NCBI RefSeq assembly: GCF_033807715.1 | Contig: NC_084591.1 | Coordinates: forward strand, 26,409,090-26,473,089 | DNA length: 64,000 bases | Direction of reading: 5' to 3' | Source: Cololabis saira | Taxonomy: Eukaryota; Chordata; Actinopteri; Beloniformes; Belonidae | In this document: piece after piece, positions 1 to 11,300 of the stretch | How positions within the stretch are numbered: position 1 is the first letter of the stretch | Layout of the letters: each line of letters opens with the position of its first letter | Program-made: the position numbers and the translations under genes | The notes under the pieces: model-generated | Told to the model about the DNA's origin: nothing | The model's input: only the letters and a program-made list of their open reading frames with translations | Database searches by the model: none

Positions 1-364
1 CAGGGCCTATCGTGTTAAAGCAGCCTGAGTCTATAGCTGTTTACAAGCTGTCACACTCCAACAACAAACCTGTCAGTGGGAAAACAAGCCCCTCCTCTGA
101 AAATGACACTCACTACCCACTCGCATCGTTGTGAAACAACACAGCGGAGCTTTTCCAGCACCTTAACTTGAGGCAATGCAGGGTTTCGCTTTTTTATTGA
201 TGCTGCACGGAATAAATCCAAAGTAAAGTATAGGAGGGAAGAGAAAAAGCAAAAAGAGTGCAGTGGGAGACTGATGGCACACAGAGCTGTTTTTTCTGTG
301 GGAATGGAGTTGTGGCTGGGGATGAACAAACAGAGAGAGACAGAGACGGCAGACTGTGCGTCAC

Positions 365-475
365 CTCTGAGTGAAGAGAGAGCGAGGAAGTGGAGGAGGA
401 AGAAGGAAGCAGAATGGTTTTCTTTGGACAGCTCCGAGAGCTGGAGCTGGACGCCTGCTCTGCAGCACGCCTGGC
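365..475 (-). CDS. possible further mical3 exon (Ser-rich)
   Basis: 37 codons from ARRAAEQASSSSSRSCPKK to SLSLHSE, with CATCTTTTAAG|GCCAGG as acceptor after a T-rich tract and TCAGAG|GTGACG as donor, both phase 0. The segment is low-complexity and I do not recognise it, so it may be chance. It sits where post-linker exons are expected. Confidence 0.4.
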
Positions 476-2270
476 CTTAAAAGATGAAGGACAGGAAAAC
501 AAAATAAATAAAATAAAATAAAATGAGCTATCAAGAAGAGTGAATATGTCTCAGACTACTACTTGGGGTTACTTCAATAGTGCGTGTACATGTTGATGCT
601 TCACACACTTCTAGATGTATCTGGTTAATAGAATTAGTCTGGTGAGGATTACTTACAGCACAATACAAAAGGCACACACCCATTTCCATCCAGATTTATC
701 CTAAAACAACAAACTGCACATCCTCTCTACACAGTAATGTAATATCGATCTGATCAACCTTCAATTTAGCCTGCAAGTCTGGTGCAAAAAAAAGCTTATA
801 ATATTGTGAATTAAAGCCAGTATGAGTTATAAAAAGAGTTCAATGGGAATATCAAGATTGTTTCCTGCAATTTCTATTGATTTGTATCCGTCTGCTCAAC
901 AAAACAGAGCTCAATGATACACTTTTGAAACAGGAGGTTTTTAATTCTTGTCTAGGATGCAACTGCACGATCTGGGAAGAAAACATGAAAAAGACAACTT
1001 TAACAGAGATCAGCAGGAGAACTATTGATCGAGCTGTTAAAGTTGCCCGCTCTGCTGTTGACACGAGGAGGAGGCAAAAACCAGGCCGGTCAGCCGACTG
1101 CTGCAATGTTGCGGTACGTAGGTTTTCAGTTTCGTCAACGCTGCTGCGCTTCGCACCTTAGGGCAATTATTGTTGCGTAGCAGCAAACTTGAACGTGGAT
1201 GTAAAGTAACAGACTTGTACAAGCGCAGAAAACGTTACGGAATGGGGAAAATCTATATGGATCTCAGTTATAAAAACGTATTTTACAGCAAAAGCAATTC
1301 CAGTACAATTTTGCTTAATAATGTTGCGTAAAAGACTTTAAACTGACTAACAATTGCCAACAAAAGAAAAAAGTATCATGACAGATGTAGGAGTTCAATA
1401 CTTTGAGTAACTCTAGTTCATTTTATAAGCAACAAAAAATTGTTATAATGTGATATATAATGACATATGGACACATGGACACCTGCTAGCACCTCAGCGT
1501 GTGAAATATCAGCACTTTCTCCGTTAGCATCAACGTCGACGGACTCAAATTTTTGTTCTAGCATTTGTGCAAAAAATAAACATTTTCTACTTTAAGAGTC
1601 AGGAAAGCCATCTTTCAACAGTACAACTTTTCTTTTCCAACAGTACAGTATTTCTGAAGTTATTTAGCATTGAACCAAAGTAAAAAAAATAATAACTTCA
1701 TAAATTTAAAGTTCAACTCTAGCTGAGAAATCCAGCTTTACAGTATAGCTCGCGTCATCATACATGCATGACACAGCTCACAAGGGTTAAAAAGCCCAGA
1801 AACATCCACAAACCCTCCTTATCGTTTCCTTATTGAATTGGCTTAACCCGTTAAATCCCAAGATCTGGTAAAGACTTGCCGTTTTGAACGTGTGCGTGTC
1901 TGCAATGGGGCTTCAGCGTGGATCTCACATTCATTTCGGTGTGTTGAACGTGCAAAAATCCAAAAATCACGTGGCATGTATGCAAGATGCAGTATTCACT
2001 TGAACGCTGCAAACTCTTGGTCAGACTGCAAGTTTCAGATGCCGCGAGGTGTAATTCACAATAGTAGTCTTCCAGACTATGGGGTTCAAGGGGTATATTG
2101 GTACTTACTGGATGTTTTCACAGTGACTTTAGTTAATATTTGCCCTTCTCTTGCTTCTATTTGAAAATTGAGTCAGTTTCAATCTCTAATGGGAGTGATT
2201 GTGGATCTAAAAGGGAGGTGAGAGGATTGCAGGAGTTGGAGAACAAACACGTCAGCATATCTAACCATAC
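476..2270. other. intron sequence, no coding signal seen
   Basis: Between the possible 18th and the 17th exon. A+T-rich, with only short unconserved frames. Confidence 0.5.
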
Positions 2271-2354
2271 CTGTTCCCCTCTGCTTGGCAGTGTCTGACA
2301 CTTGACCATTTCTTTATAGCGAATGCTCAGCTTCTCCTGCTGCTGCGTGCGTCT
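2271..2354 (-). CDS. mical3: mical3 coding exon 17 (probable)
   Basis: 28 codons reading [16 protein letters not shown] then [12 protein letters not shown], bounded by TGGTTCAG|AGACGC after a pyrimidine-rich tract and by GAACAG|GTATGG. Symmetric phase 0. Too short to appear as an ATG-started ORF, and supported by splice sites and protein-like composition. Confidence 0.7.
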
Positions 2355-5300
2355 CTGAACCAGGACAGGAAGTAAGGAGGAGAGACAATGACTGTGTGGA
2401 ACCGCATGTCCCTTTCTGTCTCAAACAAGTACACATAACGCTTCCCGGCTACTTGACTGACACCTTTGACATTCACAAAGTTTTAAACCTGAGCTACTGA
2501 GTGGGCTCCTCTAGATTAACTTTACTCACAGAGAAGGGAGCTACAGACCAGGTCAAACCAAAGCAGCTTTTCCCACGGAAGACACACAACGGACACCAAA
2601 GGTTAGCAGATCAGGCTAATGGTTAGTCTCTAAGGGGATAAAGTTTACCTTTCTCCATGCTGGGACAGGTGCCAGGCGCAATGGCTCATTCACAGGGGTT
2701 TGCGGTGGGGAAAGGGACAAGAAGTGGTCCAGATTGGGCAGGGAGTCCGCCTTTTACGGCGCAAAGATGAGCGGTATTGTCATGCAATCGTCAACAATCA
2801 TGCAAGGCGTCATGAAAAGGTCCGTGACAGGAGGCGAAGCAAAGGAGAGAACAACATAGAAAAAAGGAAGTGAGTCACAGATGTTTGAAGTCACAAAAGG
2901 TTGGAAAATGTGCGTTCAAAAGTAAAAATGGCACGGCAGAAAGGTCATGCTGCAGACAGAAGCTGTGCACCGTGTGTAACAATACTGAAAAACAAATGTC
3001 ATGCACTGATATAAACATGAAAATCTGTCAGGTTTGAGGACAAAATATCCCGCAGAGCAACTCTTTCTGTTCAGCCTTTAAAGATCCTCAAAAAGTTCTT
3101 CACAAACTCTCAAATACTCCAAATGTAAGAACTCAGTAATGACTAAATTGCTTACTTTCATAAGCAGAACCAGATTTTCCTGAGAAATGCTGTTACAAGA
3201 GACCAGAGGTTGAAAGTTATCTTTCTGCATCGCAATTACTTTCCAGGGTTTCAATAGCCCACTTCTTCCTCCCACTGGGCCCTTGCCCCTCAGTAGGATG
3301 CAAACCGAAGCTCTGCAAACCATCCAAACCCTCCGAGCCCAGTCAGCAGTGCGAGGCCACCCACGTGGGCCGGGAACAATACCCTGTTTCACCAATATTA
3401 GCATTCTGGGCTTCAGCTCATTAATACAGAAGCCTACAAGTGGTCCATCATGACTAGCAGCCCTGTCGCACGGTATCACAATCTACATGTTCCTCTAAAT
3501 TTTCATTGTGAGAACACACAAGATACAATGAATCTGTAAAAATAATCTAAATTCCTACAACATCAAAGAGTCTTTCATCCATTCCACAGAGCTTAGTCTT
3601 AATTTTTCAATGCTTCCAGATGTAATACCGCAAAATTAATCGCACATGTTTCTCCCATACCTGTCTCTTGAGTCCTGTGTGCTGCGCAGGAGCGTTCTCT
3701 TCAAACTTGGCAAGCAGCTGGGTGGCCATGACCTTCACTTTGTTGTTGTTCCCCACAGCGGCAGAGTCCGTTTTTCTGTCGGACAGGGCAGCTTGGACCG
3801 ACTGCCTGTCGTCACGGCCAGTCCTGGACGCCTCCTCCTGTAGGAAAGAAGAAACTGACTGCTTTTTTTTCTTTTTTTGCAAGGTACTGTCACAACAGTG
3901 GGACAAATTAGTTTGTTGTGGTTGGATGGACTACTTAAATAATCAACATCTGGCTAACAACTACTCACGTCTTCAGACTGGCTAGTTTTCCTTCTTTTCC
4001 CCAAACCGTCAACATCCTTCTCCTTTTTGTCCTGTTGATGACATGTCATGGATTATTTTTACATCAAACACAGCAATGAAGGACTGAGGGCTCTTTTTTA
4101 ATGTTTGAAGAATGAATGAAATGTGCACCACAACATTCTTCTACCGCTGACCTTGGGATTTCGTTTCCTGGAGATCGCTATGCTCTGACCCAGCTTGCTA
4201 AGGAAGGAGATGGGAGACTTTGTGCTGGCTATCAGCGCAGCCTTGTCTTCTGGACTTAAGTTGTGGTTATCTGAGCGGATATCCATTAAAAACAGAACAA
4301 AAAACAGCAGTTAAAACTCCTCTGAGGGTTATAAAAGACTATGGTTTCAAAATATCTGTCTCTACTGTATTATCATCCCTTACCGCCAGGTGGCACTGTG
4401 TCCCTAAACATCTCATAAAACTGGCTGAGGTACATGACCATGGAGAGTTTATCTGGCTCCACCACAGAAGACATCTCTTTGCCCGTCATGCATGGCGAGA
4501 TGCCAAACTCTTTCTCTGCCACGTCAAAAGCCAACTGGTTGTTCCTCTCCTGGTCTCCCTCATCCAAAGACTCAAAGTCACTGCAGACAGAAAGAAAAAA
4601 GACAGAAGAAGAGCGTTAGGTGGGACTGGTGAGAAGGGGTGAACACAACAATGTTGAAGATGAGGATAAATCTGCAAAAGCCAGACCTCAAGCATTTCAT
4701 TTCCATTCAAATCATTTTAGCAAGTCTTGTTATTGTATCTCAGACAGATTGTCTATCCATATTTTGGTTCACATGTACGATTAAATGGTTGGCTCATCTT
4801 TTTTATATTTTTGATTTCCCAGACAAACTGGCCAAACAAAAAAATGAACTCTCCATTAACTGCCAAACCTAAAATGAAAACAATCAATGCTTGCTCTTAA
4901 AAATCAATGATTTTATAAAACCCCATGCTATAATATTTCACAAGTTCTTTATATCAACAATAGTTAATTATGAAGTAAATGTGCTTCACTTGATACTGTG
5001 TAACATTATATGTTTATATACATTTAAATCTCAGAGACTCTTTAAGAACAGCGTGTGATTTGAGACGGAGATCTACAAGCAGCAAGTCTGGCACAGTGGA
5101 CGAATTGCAATTAAGGGGTAAAAGAATGAAATAAAGTATCAAATGCATGTCTCAATTTGTGATGAACATGCAAAACGTCCAGCTACTTGAGCATTACTGG
5201 GAATTCAATTACATCCAAGCTGAAAAAGACCATTAGCATGCCTCATCAATACATCTAAACTGCACATAAAATCAATCTAAAAAGCATGAAGAGAGAAGTA

Positions 5301-8300
5301 AAACTCCATCTCTATTCTTCTTTCTGTACACGTACACATGTGAACACACTTTTACTTTTAAAACCTCTACTCCATCATGACTCTCCCATCATCTGGACAA
5401 TCAGATGCAGCAGAGCACAACCGCGTTAGTACTCTGAAAAGGTCAGGTGGTTTACAGACACTAATGGACTATAACGTTAATTGCTGCGTTCCCTCCAGCA
5501 TGTAAATCATGCCTGCAAACTCGGGTTGCTTTTCGGTGACATAAACCGTTTGAATTAAATAGTTATTCAAGTGAACCGTGTATCGGAGAGGATCCTCGCA
5601 ATAGCACATCCTTTGTGGAACGCCCCACGCGAAAGGTTGACTTTAGCAAATTCTTCCTTAGCTACTTTACCTCAAGTCACAAAGCATATTATATTGTTAC
5701 CAAAAAAACTAATACACCAATCTGTTGAAGTCGGGTTTAAGTAACGTCACGTCACGTAGCCTGAAAAAACTGCCTTCATGTATATGTATAGGGAACGAAG
5801 TGATGCCCTTATCTTGACTGATTGGCCAAAAGGCTCACGTGCGGCCAAAGATGTTTCATAGCGAAGATGCTCTTTGATTAAACTAGGGATGTCCCGATAC
5901 CATTTTTTTCACACCGAGTACGAGTATTTTAATTTCTGTACTCGCCGATACCGAGTACCGATCCGATACTTCTACCACAAAAATAAATAGGCTAAAAATG
6001 CAATGAAAAATGCAATGAATTGGAAGACAGGTTTTATTTGCAGCCAGCTAGGCTACATTGAGCGGTTACTTTTCTTTTATCCCTTTTATCCACGTACGCG
6101 TCAATCTCATGACATCACTGAGTGATTCTTTGGGAAAAATGTTTGTTTTTGCATGTTTTGTCACATTTACACAGACTTAAACACACACAGAGTTTCTATG
6201 AGTTCATGGGCTTGTTCTAGTTCTGGTTAAAAAAGAAAAGTACAAAGGCTTGAAATTTTGTCCTTCTTCTGCTTAATTTATTTATTTTATTCTGTTATTA
6301 TTTTATTATTTATTAAAGTACTTGAATTTACTTTAAGATTAATTTAATTTAATTTAGCTTTATTTTTTTCTTTATTTTTTATTTATTTTATTGATTTAAT
6401 TTGCCTGAAGATGATTATTTTGTACTTCAGACGTTTCTCAACAGTTACTCAATACTTGAGTAGTTTTTTCACCAAGTACTTTTTTACTTTTACTCAAGTA
6501 ATTATTTGGATGACTACTTTTTACTTCTACTTGAGTCATATTATTCTGAAGTAACAGTACTTTTACTTGAGTACAATTTTTGGCTACTCTACCCACCTCT
6601 GGAAACAACATAAACAATCAAATAGAATTTAAAAAACAGGCTAAATGAAATGGTGGCGGTATGCTCCTGTTGGTTGCGATCCGCCAATAAAACAGAGAAG
6701 AAGAAGAAGAACATAAACAATCCCATTCTTACAGTCCGGTTATATAGAGCGCCGTTTCAGGCAAGATAGTGACAATTAATGTAAGCAGGACGTCAGCAGG
6801 GTGGACATATTTCAAAATAAGGGACGACGACAGAAGCAAGACAGACTGCAGGCTCTCGGCGCGGCTAACCGGCTAACGCGGCTAACGGCTAACCGGAATG
6901 TAACAATGGGATTGTTTATGTTGTACTGTGAGTTACGTGGAGTGTTTAATAAAGTTCCCTGTGAGTAAGGTTTGTCCAGTTTGTATAATTAAGGAAGATA
7001 GAATTTACTGAAACATGTAACAGCTGGCTACAGCCACAGAGCAGCAGCTCTGCTGCTCCTGCTCAGCCAGGCTGCAGACTGACTCCCCCCAGCGGTGCTA
7101 GCCAGTGGCAAGTATCGGTGCGTGGTATCGGGGAATTTTTGCAAGTACGAGTATATGAGGGCAGTATCGGCCCCGATACCGATACCAGTATCGGTATCGG
7201 GGCATCCCTAGATTAAACGATTCACATGAATGACATTTTGATTCAAATATCATAACGACACAACTTTACAGGCATGAACAATTATAAACTTTTTTTACTT
7301 TATGAATCTGTCTCCTCATACACAACTCCAAAACTGAAATCCAAAACAGACACTAAAAATAACTTGCCACTCTATAAAACACAGCGTGCTAGTCATTCCA
7401 AAGACAGCGGCACACGTAACCTCTGAATCCGTCTCCAAATCACCAAAAAATAAATAAAAAATACCATCTGTATTTACCTGTTGTGTGTGTATCTGGGTGT
7501 TTTGCAGGTTGTTTTTCCAGATACTCACATGAGGTCAGGTCTGTACCGGTGAATGAGTGCGCACAGCGCCAGGCCACTCTTCCACGACATAGTCAGGTCC
7601 GTCACATTAACATTCCTGTATCCCTCCGTTTGTCTCTGGCACCAGTTGAGTAGTTTACTGGATCGAGCAACGGATTCTGGTGTTCAAAAAAATAATAAAA
7701 AAAAATGAAAGGTTGAATGTTAAAAAGGCAGAGAGAACACCCTCTGGCTTACACACGGGAATGAATACGATGCTTTAATGTGCAGCGTTGCATGTCATTT
7801 GCAGGGCAACTGCATGGACGTGGCCTGATCAGGCTCAACATAAGATCATGAACTATCTGTCATCCCTGGCAAACAATGATGAGGAGCATCAATGTTAGTA
7901 CCACTTTCAACCAACCACTTCAAAGATATTACAAGCTGTGAGACCTAATGATGTAATGAAGAAAATATGAGGAAAACTAGAGGTTAGATGAGAATGCACA
8001 ACTCAAACGAAAACCTTACCAGTCCTTTAAAAAGATAAACATAGCCATGGAGCTGGAATCTGGGTTAGTGCACGCAGAGGAGATTTCATAGGCTGCACTA
8101 CCAGTCAATCATTCCATTATATTCATTTTATTAATTTGTGAATATATATAGCAGGTAAACTCAAAACTGTTAAAAGTATTAAGAAAATCCCGAAGAGCAA
8201 CACCATGCATTTGGACCTCGTGTTACCTTGCAACTGTTTGTCAAGCAGGTAATTGGCTAGAGTAAAAATAAGAGGGTGATTAACAGACAGATCCTACAAT

Positions 8301-11300
8301 ACAAACTGTCAAATACAAACCGGATAGATCTGTATTTGGCTTTTTTTGTAACATCAGGTAAATAGATAGGTTGTTACAGATGAGGCCTCTCCAGGGTGGA
8401 GAGAGACTAGGACTAGTCTCCTATTGTCTGAGAAGAGGAAGCAGGAAAGATACCAACCATTCCTTGTCAACTTTGGTGTGGACGAGTTGATCACGTTCTC
8501 GATTTCGATACGAATTTCCCTGCACTCTCCCGTGTCGACGAGGTGCCGCACCTGTAACGTTGATATTTGTATGGAAAAATATTGCATTACAGCAATATTC
8601 CACATCCAATATATCATCCAACATCCAATATAAAAGAAAAATAAATAAATAAAGGAAAATTATTTTTTCCCTGCTCAAACTCACCTGACTGGGCTTAAGG
8701 AAGTTAAGGCTAATGTTGGGGTAGCGTGTAGTAGGATCCGCACTGTAGTGACTGAAGTTCTTACTGACGTTTTCTGGTGTGGTCTGAGGCAGAAGTCGGT
8801 ATATGCTCTCCCTAAAGCACAGAGCAACAGATTTAAATCTCTTCCCCTATATTCAATAGACGGAGCCTAATGAAAGGCAATACAGCAAGACACTATGCCA
8901 ATGCATTAACACATTATAAAATTCTGTTATTGAAGGGGTGAAAAAAGATCCAGCAGAACTCTGGAGTCGTTGCATTCAGGCTTTATGACTGCCTCTTATC
9001 CCATTAGTACTAGGAAAGGTGGGACTGAAGCTTTAAATGGAAATGGAAGCACATTTCCTAGTATAGCACTTAGAGATAAAAGGGTGTGGCTGAAGAGACA
9101 GATTATACATGTGTTACTGTGCACGAGTGTGTAAATGTGAGTCAGAGACCGGAATGGATGTCGGAGTGTGTGCGCATCAGTGTTTCCACATGTTCACCTT
9201 TCAGCCAGAACCTCCAGGGGAGACTTTCCCTGCGCCCAGCTCCTCACCATCCAGCCAGAGTCCATGGCTGCCAGGAATCCTCGGGCGATGCCAGTACCCA
9301 TGGGCCAGAACGGCTGCAGACAAGAGCAACAGCACATTCAATAACCAAATATGGCCAAAAAGGAGCAACAGATTACAAAAAAAAAAAAGGAGAAAAACTC
9401 AGATGCAAGAATCAAAGAACTTACAGTGGAAACAATAACAAAAAGCACATTGCTTTTATTAAAGAAACCTCACCTCTAATAGGCTGTCACCTACAAGTGC
9501 TACCAGCAGCTTGTGGCCATTGCGTTGGCGCACCATGGCGGCGTTTTCGGAAGCGTACATGCATGTGAAGTCGAACATGGCCACGTCAGGCTGGCCGTAA
9601 TGGTTGATGGCGAAGTCCAGGGTAGGCAGCTGATGGTTCGTGGAGAAATCTGCAGCCTCGCGCGCGTAAGACAACAAAGCCGCCTGGTCCACATTGGCCC
9701 TGGACAGCAGAAGCTCCGTGTCTGCATAGTCCTGCAGGACAAAACGGGTGGACGGGATGAGAAGCAGCTCAGCGGTTTTAAAAGATGTTCAAGAAAAGAA
9801 AAATGTCTGGAAACAGTTGCAACTTGAACAAACAGGAGATGATAGTTACATGTTTTTAAATCAAATGTGAGATATTGGCAGCAGTCAGTATTTAAGGATG
9901 CACGGGGAGCGCAACCTTTCATCAAAACCTATTTTAAATTTGAAGTTTTAACAAATCAATCAAGATTCACACCAAAATTGGAAAGAGTGAAAACAAAAAC
10001 AGACGAGCGCAGTGATCACGTACCTCCACCTTAGCTTTCACTACAAGTTAGAAGCAAACAAGCGCTCAACCGCCGACAGCCCCGAGCACTGACACTGGAA
10101 TGAACCGTACTGTTCTCAAGTCTCTCCAACATTTAGCATCAAATCACTGCATGCCTTCAAGGTGACATGTTTTCCCAGAGGCCGGTGAGAGGTGCAGCCT
10201 TCCAACCCTTGGCAGTGGGGGCTCAGGGGGGGTGGAGGGGCAGCAGAAGACGTGAAATCTTCTGTCCACTCTCCTTCCTCTAATCCTTTTCCTCAAGTAA
10301 TTTAACAAATATGAAAGGATCTGTCTGTTTTACAATAAAAGTATTTTTTACAAGTTTCTGTATAAATAAAACTCACATAGTTCAAATACTCTCTTGCTTC
10401 CAAAATTTAAAAAAAAGGTGGACCAAAGGTTTAACAGCTACCCACGAGCACAGAGACGGCTTACACCCACCAAATTACTAAATAATTATCCTGCAAAAGC
10501 TATTAAATGTGAGACCTAAAATAAATATAGTGGAAAAAGAAAACTTTTCTCCCTCCCTCAAGCACACATGGCACCTTAGCACACCTTCGGCTCCGTCGGC
10601 ACACAAAGACAGAAATGTGAAAAGGTCTTTCCTGTTTCCTGTGGAAAGCGCCGGGGAAGCAACACTACTGTGTACAGTGAGCACACACAAGCGCTCAGTA
10701 AGTGCTCAAGCTGCCAGCGCGCTTGTGAAAACTGTTGGCTGGCTTAGATCATTAGGCCGATGGTGGGCAGAACTACAGAGATGATATCACCCCCAAACCA
10801 ATGGCTGAGGAGAAGAGACGGACTTGTGATTCTGTCAGCATGTACATGTATGTAGGCTTTATGTCTACTACAGAGACACTGAATGAGGCTCAACAACCGT
10901 CCGTCCAACACTCAAACACACGCCACACTGAGCTCTGGGCTTTGATCACTTTGATCACTCACATGTAGAATGACTCCTTTTTCCAACAGGCTCTGTTTTT
11001 TGGCAGTCATCACAAAGTAGTGCGTGTCATCCTTGTAGTAGACAATATTTTCCAGGTCAATTCCTGAAGAGAAGAGGAAAGAAAAAAAGAAAAAACACAC
11101 AAAGAAGATGTCCCATTACAAACTCGGTCCTCCTCCTTGCTTCCATAGCTGCCGATCTTGTTATCCGAGAACAAGAGCAGCAATTACGTGACTCAGAAAC
11201 TCAACGACGGGCCGTGGGACATCGTTACATCAGCGTGAACACGTGACAGCCTTGGCCTCAGACTAACTGGGAGTGCTGGCAAATCCCCTGAATCAACTAT

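Noticed and set aside
3078..3479. 133-codon minus-strand frame inside mical3 intron 15
   Set aside because: On the gene strand, but no splice boundaries giving a conserved exon and no domain recognised.
4220..4642. 140-codon plus-strand open frame
   Set aside because: Antisense to mical3 exon 12 and part of exon 13.
6640..6720. AAGAAG-rich stretch considered as an exonic enhancer or coding segment
   Set aside because: Lies inside the hAT element. The surrounding sequence is repeat-derived and no frame is maintained.
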